From NCBI RefSeq assembly GCF_027111355.2, contig NZ_CP114291.2, positions 124,001 to 188,000 of the forward strand: a DNA stretch of 64,000 bases, read 5' to 3'. Origin of the DNA: Flavobacterium eburneipallidum. Lineage in GTDB: Bacteria; Bacteroidota; Bacteroidia; Flavobacteriales; Flavobacteriaceae. This document shows, piece by piece, positions 30,006 through 39,862 of the stretch (the stretch's first letter is position 1; every line of letters starts with the position of its first letter). The notes beneath the pieces were generated by a model. That model ran no database searches. It worked only from the letters and a program-made list of their open reading frames with translations, and had not been told where the DNA came from. A program made the position numbers and the translations under genes.

Positions 30006-30428
30006 TTATAACCACATTTTCCAGGGAATTTTACTCAAAATAAGCAGTAATCCTAAACCGTAAAAAATAGAAAATGTTTTGAATTTGGATTCACTGGTCG
30101 TTAGTTTTTTATGTTTCGACCAACCGACTGTAATCAAAACAATAGCTATAATATTGATTAACGGATGCTCTAATGAAGTTAATCTAATTGCTGCGTCTTT
30201 CATTTGTCCTAAAGAAGCAAAACCCAATGGAGAAACAAAGTATAAAATAAAACCAATCAACAATTGGGTGTGTATTCCTGCCAAAGCAAATAGGGCAATT
30301 TTTCGGTCTTTAGCAGTAAATTCTTTTTTAGAAGATAATCCAATAAAGGAATTAACCACTGCAATTACTAATACTAAAAGTGCTAGATAAGCCCAGCCAG
30401 AATGAAATTTTTGAATAAATTCGTACAT
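30006..30428 (-). CDS. Small 4-TM membrane protein of unknown function
   Basis: 140 residues with four hydrophobic helices: WAYLALLVLVIAVVNSFIGL, KIALFALAGIHTQLLIGFIL, LINIIAIVLITVGW and IFYGLGLLLILSKI. The first helix is preceded by FIQKFHSGW and the second contains a His, and a third His lies in SLEHPLIN, so haem or metal binding is conceivable. Similar flavobacterial proteins are, as I recall, labelled cytochrome-b-like or even ribosomal L27 in databases; neither label is supported by sequence here. Short monocistronic unit with terminators on both sides. Confidence 0.72.
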   Translation of the reverse strand: MYEFIQKFHSGWAYLALLVLVIAVVNSFIGLSSKKEFTAKDRKIALFALAGIHTQLLIGFILYFVSPLGFASLGQMKDAAIRLTSLEHPLINIIAIVLITVGWSKHKKLTTSESKFKTFSIFYGLGLLLILSKIPWKMWL

Positions 30429-30470
30429 AAAATAAGTTTTGTTTTAACAAATATAAATAAAAAAAGCATA

Positions 30471-30507
30471 AAAAAAACGGCATCTACTCTTGAAGCGATG
30501 CCGTTTT
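30471..30507 (-). terminator. Terminator after second TonB-dependent receptor
   Basis: AAAACGGCATC (30474-30484) pairs with GATGCCGTTTT (30497-30507), followed on the minus strand by eight T. Confidence 0.88.
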
Positions 30508-30528
30508 GTAATTTAGGATGTTTCTTTT

Positions 30529-33258
30529 TTAGAAATTATAACGAACACTAAAATTCCAAGTTCTTCCTAAACCGAAATAACCTTGGTTCCCATCGGCTAT
30601 TCCTTTATAAACTCTATTATTTGACTGGTAAGTTCCAAGAGAAGCATTGGATGTACTGATGTTGTCAGTAACTTTAATATTACTTGACAATTCTGATAAA
30701 TATACTTCATCAAAAACATTGTTTATATTTACTCTGAACACAACACTATTTGATTTGAATTTTCCAACAAGCAATTTATACGAAATTCCAGCATCTACTA
30801 AATCATAAGATGGCAACTCTAAATTATTTTTTACAGCTCCAACATTTGAGTAAAGTTTATCATAATTTCTCCAGTCTGCATCAATTGAAAACCCTTTGAT
30901 AAATTCATATTTTGCGCCTAACCCCCAAGTTGTTTGAGCCGCATCACCCACTTTTCCTCCATCTACATCAACAAGCGTTTCTGATAATAAATTTTGATTA
31001 TCATCTGTTTCTCTTGTAATTGAATTTCCTTTGTATTCCCAATTTCCAACTGATGCAAAACCTCTAACATCAAGTGAACTCAATATTTTGTAGGTAAAAT
31101 CCAATTCCAAACCTGAATGCAATTGTTCAACACCAAGATTTGATTTATAAACTAAATCTCCAAAAGCTAAAGTTGTTGATCCTATAGTTTCTCCTGCAGC
31201 AATAGTTACTGTTCTTGATGTAGAAGCCACTCTATCTTTCCATGAAGTCCTGTAAGCGTTTAAACTTGCATTGAAATTTTTAGATTTAAAATTGTATCCA
31301 GCCTCAAATCCAAGAATTTTCTCGTTTGAAGTTAATGGATTCACTTCATTAGTAAAGTTCAAATAAATATTATCATGGTATGGTTGACGGTTGTAATACC
31401 CTGCATTTACATAAAACGAATGATTATCCGCCACTTTATAACTTGCTCCACCTTTGGCATTGTAACCAATATTATTTACTTTTTCTGATTCTTCAAATTG
31501 AGGCAAGTAATCATATCTGTCAAATCTTTGGTGATTTTGATTAGATACTGATCCTTGAAAAAATGCAGAAAAATTATCATTACTGTACTCTAACTGACCA
31601 AAAGCTCCTCCATAAGAAATAGTTTCACTGTAATCATAATCAATAATTTGATTTTGAGGGATAGTTTGAAAAAAAGCATTCCATGGCTCTGGTGGCAAAG
31701 ATTGATTAACAACTTGTGAAACATTACTGCCTTGGGTTTGGTGATTTTCTCCTCTTAATCTTCTAACATCAGTGAAATTATTTAACCCCACAAAATCAGC
31801 CACTTGTCTGTAATGGGTACCTTTGTATGTTCTTAAATCTAACCCTAAATTCAATGATAAATTTTCAGTGATATTCGTTTTCAAATTTGAAACAACTCCA
31901 TACCATTCATGATTATTCATTGATGAACGAATTAAATAACTATTTGAGGATTGACCAGCACCACCTGCAAGTGCTTGGTTATTTGCATATATTTGATCAA
32001 AATCTATATAAGTAGTCTGTGTTGTACCAGTATATGGATTAAGCTCACTTTTATATTTTTTATTTGCTGATCCTCCATAATTTCCAGTTCCTCCACCTCT
32101 TCCCCAAGAAGCATATACCACAGTAGATAAATCTACTTTATCATTTATTTTATAATCCCAGTTAAAATTAGCTACCGGTTTATGATAGAAATTAGTTCTT
32201 TCAGAAACATACTGACCATTAAGATAGCCATAGTTATTATTGTATTTTCTACCAAAACCTAAATAATCCGATATTCTTTTAGAAAAATTTTGATCGTGTG
32301 CTTGTGGAGCTCCTGTTATCAAAAAGTTGAAATTATGTTTGTCATTTGCTTTATATCCTACAGAAAGAAAATAACTTTGACCTTCTCCTCTAGTTCCTTG
32401 ATTGTAGCCATCACCTTGCCAGTGAGAAATCATAAAACTTGCTCCCCAACCGCTTTTGCTAATACCTGTATTATAAGCAATTGTAGTTTTGTAATAGTCA
32501 TCATTCGCAAAACCAGATGATAAAAACCCTCCCTCTTTCATATCGGTGGCTTTAGTCACAAAATTCACAGTACCTCCAACAGAAGAAATTGCTAATTTAG
32601 AAGACCCCAAACCTCTTTGAATTTGTATAGCATTAGCAATATCACCCATTCCAGACCAGTTCGACCAATACACTTTACCATCTTCCATACCGTTAATCGG
32701 TTGTCCATTCAATAAAAATGCTGTGTTATCTTGTTGAAATCCTCTAACAGTAACTCTAGAATCTCCAAACCCTCCTGCTTGACCTGCAACATAAACAGAT
32801 GGTGTATTAACCATTGTTTGAGTAATATCCATAGTACCTATCTTTGTTTGGATTTCCGAAGCTCTGATAGTTGAAACTGCAATAGGAGTTTTTCTTTCTT
32901 TGGCTAAATCAACAACTCCTTTTCCTATTACAACAATTTCTTCTAATTGATTAGAATCTGATTCTAAAACAATAGTTCCCAAATTTGTAGTTCCCCCATT
33001 GGAAACCGAAAACACAACAGTTTTAGCGTTATAACCAATAAAAGAAATTACTAATTCACCAGAAGTAGTAGCATTTATAGAAAATTTACCATCAAAATCT
33101 GCCGTTGCAGCAGTTTTAGTCCCTTTGATAGCTACATTTGCACCAGGCAAAGAACCATTTCCATCTGTGATTGTTCCTGTAATTTTTCCCTGTGAAAATA
33201 CTGTCGAAACCATCAAAAACAGTAATCCAGAAAGTAACCAATTGTTAATCTTTTTCAT
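30529..33258 (-). CDS. TonB-dependent outer-membrane receptor
   Basis: 909 residues. Signal peptide MKKINNWLLSGLLFLMVSTVFSQ, then a carboxypeptidase-like beta-sandwich (about 24-105: KITGTITDGNGSLPGANVAI), a plug domain (EEIVVIGKGVVDLAKERKTP, then RVTVRGFQQDNTAFLLNGQP and the QIQRGLGSSKLAISSVGGT segment) and a C-terminal barrel ending in an aromatic residue (WNFSVRYNF). The arrangement is that of non-SusC-type receptors for iron complexes or vitamins. No SusD-like or substrate-processing gene is adjacent, so the ligand is unknown. No iron-regulator box was recognised upstream. Confidence 0.92.
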   Translation of the reverse strand: MKKINNWLLSGLLFLMVSTVFSQGKITGTITDGNGSLPGANVAIKGTKTAATADFDGKFSINATTSGELVISFIGYNAKTVVFSVSNGGTTNLGTIVLESDSNQLEEIVVIGKGVVDLAKERKTPIAVSTIRASEIQTKIGTMDITQTMVNTPSVYVAGQAGGFGDSRVTVRGFQQDNTAFLLNGQPINGMEDGKVYWSNWSGMGDIANAIQIQRGLGSSKLAISSVGGTVNFVTKATDMKEGGFLSSGFANDDYYKTTIAYNTGISKSGWGASFMISHWQGDGYNQGTRGEGQSYFLSVGYKANDKHNFNFLITGAPQAHDQNFSKRISDYLGFGRKYNNNYGYLNGQYVSERTNFYHKPVANFNWDYKINDKVDLSTVVYASWGRGGGTGNYGGSANKKYKSELNPYTGTTQTTYIDFDQIYANNQALAGGAGQSSNSYLIRSSMNNHEWYGVVSNLKTNITENLSLNLGLDLRTYKGTHYRQVADFVGLNNFTDVRRLRGENHQTQGSNVSQVVNQSLPPEPWNAFFQTIPQNQIIDYDYSETISYGGAFGQLEYSNDNFSAFFQGSVSNQNHQRFDRYDYLPQFEESEKVNNIGYNAKGGASYKVADNHSFYVNAGYYNRQPYHDNIYLNFTNEVNPLTSNEKILGFEAGYNFKSKNFNASLNAYRTSWKDRVASTSRTVTIAAGETIGSTTLAFGDLVYKSNLGVEQLHSGLELDFTYKILSSLDVRGFASVGNWEYKGNSITRETDDNQNLLSETLVDVDGGKVGDAAQTTWGLGAKYEFIKGFSIDADWRNYDKLYSNVGAVKNNLELPSYDLVDAGISYKLLVGKFKSNSVVFRVNINNVFDEVYLSELSSNIKVTDNISTSNASLGTYQSNNRVYKGIADGNQGYFGLGRTWNFSVRYNF

Positions 33259-33480
33259 TGTTATTTAGTTTAGTAATTTCAGCAAAATTCTAACATTTTA
33301 TTGACAAAACCATTAACAAAAGATTAAGAAACTCCGTTTCTAATAACGAATTCTTAACAAATACTTATTTTAACCTAAAAATTATTAAAATCACAAAATT
33401 TATAGCAATTAAAAATCAATCTATCATCTATAAAAAATAGTATCATCTCATTAAACAGCAATTATTATCTAATTCTTTCC

Positions 33481-33516
33481 ACAAAAAAAGGCTTGATTAT
33501 AAATAAACAAGCCTTT
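33481..33516 (-). terminator. Terminator after pgi
   Basis: AAAGGCTTG (33487-33495) / CAAGCCTTT (33508-33516), followed on the minus strand by seven T. Confidence 0.85.
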
Positions 33517-33543
33517 AAATCTTTTAATTTTATTATGAAAAAT

Positions 33544-35187
33544 CTATTTATTCTTCAAAAAATGATTTAACAAAAACTGGGTCGAACTATCGTGTGCATT
33601 TACTTTTTTGGCTACTATTTCGTCCAGAATAGAATTGGCTAATTGCTTGCCTAGTTCCACTCCCCATTGATCATAACTGAAAATATTCCAGATAATTCCT
33701 TGCACAAAAATCTTGTGTTCGTATAAAGCCACCAAAGAACCCAACGATTTTGGCGTTAACTTTTCAATCAAAATGGTATTGGTCGGTTTGTTTCCAGTAA
33801 ATACTTTGAAAGGCAAAAGGTAACTGGCTTTCTCTGCTGAAAGTCCTTGTTTGTCAAATTCGGCTTGTACTTGCTCTGCAGTTTTACCGTTCATCAAAGC
33901 TTCGGTTTGTGCAAAAAAGTTCGACATCAATTTGTCGTGATGATTTTGATTGCCATACAATGGTTTTACAAATCCAATAAAATCCGTTGGAATCAACTTG
34001 GTTCCTTGGTGGATTAATTGAAAAAAGGCGTGTTGCGAATTCGTTCCTGGCTCGCCCCAAATAATCGTTCCGGTTTGGTAATTGACAGGTTTTCCGTCAC
34101 GTCCTACACTTTTTCCATTACTTTCCATTGTTCCCTGTTGCAAATAAGGAGCCAGTTTTTGCAAATATTGGGTATAAGGAATCAAAGCTTCACTTTCGGC
34201 ACCAAAGAAATTGTTGTACCAAATGCTCAACAAAGCCAAAGTAACAGGAATATTTTTATCGAAATCGGTCGTTTTGAAATGTTCGTCCATTTCATTCGCA
34301 CCTGATAATAAAGCATCATAGTTTTCAAAACCAATGGCTAAACTGATCGAAAGTCCTACGGCACTCCAAAGCGAAAATCGTCCGCCAACCCAGTCCCACA
34401 TTGGAAAAACATTCTCTGGATTGATTCCGAATTCAGTCACTTTTTCCAAATTGGTCGAAACCGCCACAAAATGTTTGGCTACATCATGAGGCAAAGCAAA
34501 TTTCAAAAACCATTCTTTGATGGTTTCCGAATTAGTTAAGGTTTCTTGAGTGGTAAATGTTTTAGAAACAATCACAAAAAGAGTGGTTTCTGGATTTAAT
34601 TTTTTGATGATTTCGTTCACATGATCGCCATCTACATTCGATACAAAATGAACATTCAACTGATTTTTATAATACTGCAAAGCCTCAACCGCCATGGCTG
34701 GCCCAAGATCCGATCCACCAATTCCGATATTGACAATATCGGTAAAAGGTTTTCCGGTATATCCGGTTCTGTCACCGTTTATAACTTCGTTCGTAAAAGC
34801 TTTTATTTTATTTTTTACCTCAAAAACTTCTGGAATTACATTCACTCCATCTACATTGATCACCGCCGATTCTTTAGCTCTCAAAGCAGTATGCAAAACG
34901 GCTCTGTTTTCGGTTTGATTAATGATATCGCCATCAAAATATTGAGCAATGGCTTGTTTTAATTGGGTTTCATCTGCCAGTTCCAACAATAAATTTATAG
35001 TATCTTGATTGATGATATTCTTGGAATAATCTACCAAAAAATCATTCCATTGCAAATGAAATTTTTCGGTTCTGGATGTATCGTCCTGAAACAATTGCTT
35101 CATCGAAGCCTGTTGCAATTCCTGAAAATGTGCTTGAAGCTTTTGCCAAGCTGCTATAGTTGTAGGGTTGGTGTTTTGTAATGCCAT
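33544..35187 (-). CDS. pgi: Glucose-6-phosphate isomerase
   Basis: 547 residues, full length. Interconverts glucose-6-phosphate and fructose-6-phosphate, feeding glycolysis and the GlmS reaction. The two PGI signatures are visible: [18 protein letters not shown] and the C-terminal [16 protein letters not shown]. The active-site region [18 protein letters not shown] is also present. ATG at 35187 gives the usual N-terminus. Terminator downstream; the restriction-modification module begins on the opposite strand about 400 bp upstream. Confidence 0.97.
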   Translation of the reverse strand: MALQNTNPTTIAAWQKLQAHFQELQQASMKQLFQDDTSRTEKFHLQWNDFLVDYSKNIINQDTINLLLELADETQLKQAIAQYFDGDIINQTENRAVLHTALRAKESAVINVDGVNVIPEVFEVKNKIKAFTNEVINGDRTGYTGKPFTDIVNIGIGGSDLGPAMAVEALQYYKNQLNVHFVSNVDGDHVNEIIKKLNPETTLFVIVSKTFTTQETLTNSETIKEWFLKFALPHDVAKHFVAVSTNLEKVTEFGINPENVFPMWDWVGGRFSLWSAVGLSISLAIGFENYDALLSGANEMDEHFKTTDFDKNIPVTLALLSIWYNNFFGAESEALIPYTQYLQKLAPYLQQGTMESNGKSVGRDGKPVNYQTGTIIWGEPGTNSQHAFFQLIHQGTKLIPTDFIGFVKPLYGNQNHHDKLMSNFFAQTEALMNGKTAEQVQAEFDKQGLSAEKASYLLPFKVFTGNKPTNTILIEKLTPKSLGSLVALYEHKIFVQGIIWNIFSYDQWGVELGKQLANSILDEIVAKKVNAHDSSTQFLLNHFLKNK

Positions 35188-35586
35188 TGCTTTTTCTGTT
35201 TTGATAAATGTAAAATTACACTATTCCGTTGAAAATGGGCAATGGTTTTTTGATTAAAATATTGAAAAAAATTATTCTGCACAGGGAAGTTTAGTGTGAA
35301 TGAAAGCGGTTGGAAAATAAAGCAATAACCCAAAAACAAAATGTAGTTTTTTGTAAGAAATAATGAATATATTTGATGGAATATAAATTGAAATAAACAT
35401 TTGTCAATATAGCTGGTTTTGGGAGTAAATGCGAAGGTTGTTTTAATCATCTACAAGTCATTTGATCCGATTTCTGTCACTAATAACTTTCGAAGCATGA
35501 TATAATAACCTTGTTGATAATAATATTTTTTTCAATTTAAAAACACTGTTCTATTTTGTAAATTGCGACTATCTAATAATAATTAA
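35188..35586. other. Gene-free 399-bp gap between pgi and the R-M module
   Basis: Divergent spacer that must carry the pgi promoter and that of the methyltransferase. I see no full TTG-N19-TANNTTTG match in either direction; CTATTTTGTAAATTG near 35552-35566 is the closest for the methyltransferase. No repeat or RNA gene was recognised. Confidence 0.4.
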
Positions 35587-36795
35587 ATGGAGAGTTATTC
35601 CGTAATTAAGGAAAAGTTGAAAATTGAAGTTGAACGTGAAGCTAATCTTGGCGTAGCTCATCTAACGCATTATTTTCAAAATCACATCAATGGTGTTTCC
35701 CAACATTATATTGAACCTGCAACATCATATTTAAAAAAAATCTCCGAGGAATTAAATTTGGTAGAAGAGCCACAAATGCAACAATTATTACCAATGCAAT
35801 TTGATGTTCCTTTCCCACCACCTTTAGATTATGATTTCACATTCATTGATTTGTTTGCAGGAATTGGTGGATTTCGAATTCCAAGTCAAGAATTAAATGG
35901 AAAGTGTGTGTTTACTTCTGAATTTAATTATCATGCTCAAAGAGCATATGAAATTAATTTTGGAGAAGTTCCTTTTGGAGATATTACAAAACTTGATTTA
36001 AATATTGTTCCAAAACATGATGTTCTAATGGCTGGATTTCCTTGCCAACCATTTAGTATATCAGGTAAGATGAAAGGATTTGAAGATACAAGAGGAACAT
36101 TAATTTATAATGTTTTAAAAATAATAGAATTAAGAGAGCCTAAAGTTGTTCTTCTTGAAAACGTTAAGCATTTAGTTCATCACGATGAAGGAAGAACACT
36201 AAAAATAATATTGCAACATTTAGATGAATTAGGATATGAAACTTCATGTAAAATTCTGAATGCTTCTGATTTTGGTGTCCCTCAAAATCGTGAGAGAATT
36301 ATTATTGTTGGTCATAAAAAGAAAAAATTTAATTTTTCAAAAATTAAAACTATACCAAAACCTATTCTAAAAAACTTCTTGGACAAAGATGTTGAATTTG
36401 AATATTTGAATGAACCATACACTTTAATTGAAGATTATAAAACTCAAGCAAGTGGATTAATATTCATCGGTTATCGAAACAAAACTATTAGAAAGGCTGG
36501 TGTTAGACCTGGAACTGAAAATCTTTCAAGAGTTCATAAACAGCCAAATAGAATATATTCTTCTGATGGTTTGCATCCAGCATTACCTTCACAAGAAAGT
36601 TCGGGACGATTTTGGATTTATGATAATGGAAGAGTTAGAAAGCTAACTATTAATGAATGTTATAAAATAATGGGGTTTCCCGAAAACTTCATTAAAATAA
36701 ATAACTTAAGCGAACTATATAGACAAGTTGGAAACAGTGTTTGTGTGCCTATGGTTAAGGAAATAATGAAAGAAATAAAAAAACAATTACTATAA
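35587..36795 (+). CDS. DNA (cytosine-5) methyltransferase of a type II R-M system
   Basis: 402 residues. Transfers methyl groups from SAM to C5 of cytosine in a specific DNA site, protecting it from the partner nuclease. Motif I DLFAGIGGFRIP starts at Asp88, motif IV GFPCQPFSISG carries the catalytic Cys153, motif VI VVLLENVKHLVHHD, motif VIII QNRERIIIVG and motif X RQVGNSVCVPMV are all present in order. An 85-residue N-terminal extension precedes motif I. The target-recognition region lies around residues 240-340; its specificity cannot be read. The restriction gene starts on the next base after the stop. Confidence 0.95.
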   Translation: MESYSVIKEKLKIEVEREANLGVAHLTHYFQNHINGVSQHYIEPATSYLKKISEELNLVEEPQMQQLLPMQFDVPFPPPLDYDFTFIDLFAGIGGFRIPSQELNGKCVFTSEFNYHAQRAYEINFGEVPFGDITKLDLNIVPKHDVLMAGFPCQPFSISGKMKGFEDTRGTLIYNVLKIIELREPKVVLLENVKHLVHHDEGRTLKIILQHLDELGYETSCKILNASDFGVPQNRERIIIVGHKKKKFNFSKIKTIPKPILKNFLDKDVEFEYLNEPYTLIEDYKTQASGLIFIGYRNKTIRKAGVRPGTENLSRVHKQPNRIYSSDGLHPALPSQESSGRFWIYDNGRVRKLTINECYKIMGFPENFIKINNLSELYRQVGNSVCVPMVKEIMKEIKKQLL

Positions 36796-37905
36796 ATGGC
36801 GACACCAACTGAATTTCTTGATGAACAATATAACCAAGCTATGTCAATTGTTGGCTCTAAAGAAACAATAACATCAGGTTTAAACGCAACAGAACAAGCT
36901 CTTTTAAATACTATTTTGCAATATTCAGAATCAGCGAAAGGTGTAATTACTGTATTTATTACAAGCGTTGTTTATAAAATATTAAATCCTCAACAAGATA
37001 TAAGAAATCATCAAGATGGAATTCCTAATGGTTATTCAGGAAGAACGTTTGACAATAAAAACATCACTCCTTTTTTGAAAAAACACAAATTCCCAGCAAT
37101 GGCAGAAAGTGGTTGGCTTACTCGTTCATTAGAACAGAAAGTACCTTATGACTTAAACTATACCGGTTCAATCAAACCTGACAGTTTAAAAGCAGCTTTT
37201 TTAACATTGCTTGATAATATTCAAAAAGGTGCAAATTGTAATGATTATTTAAGCTTTATGCTTCAAGGATTAATCATTAAAAGAAATCAACATACAATTG
37301 ATTTAGCCAAACCAACAGCTCTTTCAATCAATTCAATACTCTATCTTTTAGGAAACCATTTTAATGCTAACTATAAAGCAGAAGGCGCTTCGCGCCTTCC
37401 TGTTTTAGCATTTTATGCTATTTATGAATGTCTGATTAATGAAGCAAAACGGTTTGAAAATAAACAGTTGTTACCAATAGAAAGTCATACTTCAGCAGAT
37501 GCCAGAAGTGGAAGAATTGGGGATATTGATATTATAGACGAGAATAATAGATCGTTTGAAGCTATTGAAGTAAAACACGGAATTACAATAACTTTACAAC
37601 TTGTTTTAGACGCATACGCAAAGTTCCAAACTACTCCTGTAAATCGTTATTATATACTTTCAACAGCACCTCAACCTAATGAAGAGGAATGGAATAAAAT
37701 CCAAGACGAAATACAACGTATAAAAAACGTTCATGGTTGCCAACTAATTGTGAACGGAATTATGCAATCATTGAAATACTATCTTCGTTTACTTGACAAC
37801 TCTTTTGAATTCATTGATAAATATGTAAATCTACTTGAAAATGATACTGCCTTGAAGTTTGAACACAAAGAAAAATGGAACAAGCTAATTAGTGAAATGG
37901 GCTAA
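36796..37905 (+). CDS. Predicted type II restriction endonuclease (PD-(D/E)XK-like)
   Basis: 369 residues, directly fused in operon to the methyltransferase (0-bp gap). The region GRIGDIDIIDENNRSF then EAIEVKHGI gives a plausible nuclease core: Asp245 and Glu258-Val-Lys260, the D...ExK pattern of PD-(D/E)XK enzymes. The segment AMAESGWLTRSLEQKVPYDL (residues ~100-120) and SADARSGRIGDID look family-specific. I recall similar blocks in type II enzymes paired with m5C methyltransferases but cannot assign a REBASE family or cut site. No controller (C) protein or Vsr gene is present. Role as restriction enzyme is inferred from motif and context. Confidence 0.8.
   Translation: MATPTEFLDEQYNQAMSIVGSKETITSGLNATEQALLNTILQYSESAKGVITVFITSVVYKILNPQQDIRNHQDGIPNGYSGRTFDNKNITPFLKKHKFPAMAESGWLTRSLEQKVPYDLNYTGSIKPDSLKAAFLTLLDNIQKGANCNDYLSFMLQGLIIKRNQHTIDLAKPTALSINSILYLLGNHFNANYKAEGASRLPVLAFYAIYECLINEAKRFENKQLLPIESHTSADARSGRIGDIDIIDENNRSFEAIEVKHGITITLQLVLDAYAKFQTTPVNRYYILSTAPQPNEEEWNKIQDEIQRIKNVHGCQLIVNGIMQSLKYYLRLLDNSFEFIDKYVNLLENDTALKFEHKEKWNKLISEMG
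37381..37399 (+). repeat. GC-rich perfect hairpin inside the restriction gene
   Basis: GAAGGCGC-TTC-GCGCCTTC, an 8-bp stem of far higher GC than its surroundings, in frame and encoding EGASRL. Confidence 0.8.
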
Positions 37906-38135
37906 ACTAAAAAGGCAAACGCATAATCAGTGAACGGCTCTCCCAATCGCTCGGATATATATAAAATAGTCCTTTTGTGGATACCATTCAAATGAGCCAC
38001 AAAAAACAAAATTAGCTACACAAACTATTTTCAAGAACGTGTTTGGCGAATTTCTCCGACTTCGCCATTGTAATGTCAGAATGTTTATCTCCTTGCAGAG
38101 CGAAACCATTTAACATAAAAAAAGCAATAAAAACC

Positions 38136-38573
38136 ATGGCACTTATCAATCCCTACATTAATTTCAACGGAAATGCCGAAGAAGCTTTTACCTTTTACAA
38201 ATCAGTATTTGGTGGAGAGTTTGCACAGATTATGCGTTTCAAAGATTTAGCCAGTGCTGATTTTCCAGTATCCGAAAAAGAAGCCAATAAGATTATGCAC
38301 ATTGCTTTGCCTATTGGTCAAAATGTTTTAATGGCTAATGACGTTCCAGAAAGTATGGGACGAACCAACGAAAACGAAAACAGAAGCAAGATTTCAATTA
38401 GTGCAGAAAGCAAAGAAGAAGCAGACCATTTATTCAACGGACTTTCGGCAGACGGACAAATTGAAATGCCAATGGCAGACAGTCCTTGGGGTTCTTATTT
38501 TGGAATGTTTAGAGACAAATACGGAATTGAATGGATGGTGGATTTTGACCCAAAATACAAAGGAAAAGTTTAA
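38136..38573 (+). CDS. VOC family (PhnB/glyoxalase-like) protein
   Basis: 145 residues from the ATG at 38136, giving the conserved start MALINPYINFNGNAEEAFTFY. PhnB-like members of the vicinal-oxygen-chelate fold are known as '3-demethylubiquinone-9 3-methyltransferase-like' in databases; most have no demonstrated activity. Typical segments are FYKSVFGGEF, IMHIALPIGQNVLMANDVPE and the C-terminal WGSYFGMFRDKYGIEWMVDF. An upstream in-frame TTG at 38043 adds an implausible N-terminus and was rejected. Upstream lie two small hairpins (37973-38004 and 38044-38067) after the restriction gene, neither with a T-run. Confidence 0.88.
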   Translation: MALINPYINFNGNAEEAFTFYKSVFGGEFAQIMRFKDLASADFPVSEKEANKIMHIALPIGQNVLMANDVPESMGRTNENENRSKISISAESKEEADHLFNGLSADGQIEMPMADSPWGSYFGMFRDKYGIEWMVDFDPKYKGKV

Positions 38574-38598
38574 TCCTGAAAACCCATCTTCAAATCCT

Positions 38599-39816
38599 TT
38601 ACAAATCCGCCACACTATCCAACACTTTTTTCAAAGGCTTCATTTGCAGCATAAATCGAGGTAAGTTTTTGCTGTCCATAGGTTGTGAATTGGGTAGTTT
38701 CAATCGTAGCGCATCTACTTGCACACCGTTTTTCCAAAAGCGATAACAAACGTGTGGTCCTGTGGCCAATCCTGTACTTCCTACTTTCCCGATAACAGCA
38801 CCTTGAGCAACACGTTGTCCTCGGCGAACCAATATTTTTGACATGTGTAAATATTGAGTCGAATAGGTTTTGTCGTGTTTTACTTTAACGAAATTTCCGT
38901 TTCCTGCCGTATAACCAGTTTGTTCTACCACACCAGAAGCTGTGGTCATAATTGGCGTTCCTGTTGGTGCCGCATAATCAGTTCCTTTGTGTGCTTTCCA
39001 AATCATTTGCACGGGATGGAATCTGTTTTTGGCAAAACGAGAAGTGATATTCACGAATTTTAATGGTGCTTTCAGGAAGAAATTCTTCAGTGCTTTTCCG
39101 TGATTGTCGTAATAATCTATTTTTCCTGAACCCGCATTTTGCTCAAATGGAAAAGCATAAATGATTTTGCCTTTGTACTCAAAAAAAGCAGCTTTCAGGC
39201 TATCGACTCCATCATAAATCGTGTCGTCTATGTATCTTTCGGTAAAGGTAACTCCAAATTTGTCGCCTTTTTTCAGCTTGAAAAAGTCAATTGACCAGGC
39301 ATAGACTTTGGTTAGTTTATTGGCCAAAGCCGCATCTACTCCATTTTTACTTAAGGCTTCCGAAAGAGAACCGTCTAATTCGCCAGCCACTGTTCGTTGT
39401 TTGATTTGAACGGGTCTAATTATTTTAGCAACCGAAACTGAATCTCTAAAATCAACTACATAATAACTGCCTCTGTCGGGTTGATAAATTAAAACCTGTA
39501 GTTTTTTGAATCTATCTTTAGATCGCAATAAGGTATAAGCTTTACCTAATCGAACCGTTCGAACATCAAAGGTGTCTTTTATTTTGGCGATAATATCATA
39601 AACCCTATTTTCACCTATATTTTGATCTTCGATGATACTCCCAAAAGTATCTCCTCGCCCGATGGTATCGTGATGGACATTAAAATTATCAAAATTGAAT
39701 CCAAACTGCTGTACTACAGTTCGTTTTTTTGGTGCAGGAATTACACTGGCTGTTTCTGATTTTTCACAAGAAAACAAAGAGAACACTAGTATAATGATTA
39801 GGGCTATTTTTCTCAA
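38599..39816 (-). CDS. M23 family metallopeptidase lipoprotein
   Basis: 405 residues. Lipoprotein signal MRKIALIIILVFSLFSCEKS with Cys17. The C-terminal LytM/M23 domain has the zinc ligands in HKGTDYAAPTGTPIM (His, Asp) and the later HMSKI and GPHVCYRFWKNG (His) blocks, so all catalytic positions appear intact. This implies a peptidoglycan endopeptidase cleaving cross-links, or an activator of amidases. The N-terminal ~240 residues resemble the long OapA/LysM-like region of MepM-type enzymes. Probably co-transcribed with the DUF3108 gene 46 bp upstream; convergent with the VOC gene. Confidence 0.92.
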   Translation of the reverse strand: MRKIALIIILVFSLFSCEKSETASVIPAPKKRTVVQQFGFNFDNFNVHHDTIGRGDTFGSIIEDQNIGENRVYDIIAKIKDTFDVRTVRLGKAYTLLRSKDRFKKLQVLIYQPDRGSYYVVDFRDSVSVAKIIRPVQIKQRTVAGELDGSLSEALSKNGVDAALANKLTKVYAWSIDFFKLKKGDKFGVTFTERYIDDTIYDGVDSLKAAFFEYKGKIIYAFPFEQNAGSGKIDYYDNHGKALKNFFLKAPLKFVNITSRFAKNRFHPVQMIWKAHKGTDYAAPTGTPIMTTASGVVEQTGYTAGNGNFVKVKHDKTYSTQYLHMSKILVRRGQRVAQGAVIGKVGSTGLATGPHVCYRFWKNGVQVDALRLKLPNSQPMDSKNLPRFMLQMKPLKKVLDSVADL

Positions 39817-39862
39817 AAGCGAAGGTTTTTGATCATTAAGTTAACTTGGTTTGTTACCAAAA

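Noticed and set aside
35154..35450. 98-residue minus-strand ORF upstream of pgi
   Set aside because: It overlaps the pgi start in another frame, is low-complexity and Phe-rich, and has no recognisable motif or promoter. Treated as chance in AT-rich DNA.
38043..38135. TTG-start extension of the VOC protein
   Set aside because: The conserved fold begins at MALINPYINF (ATG 38136), and the upstream residues are translated hairpin sequence.
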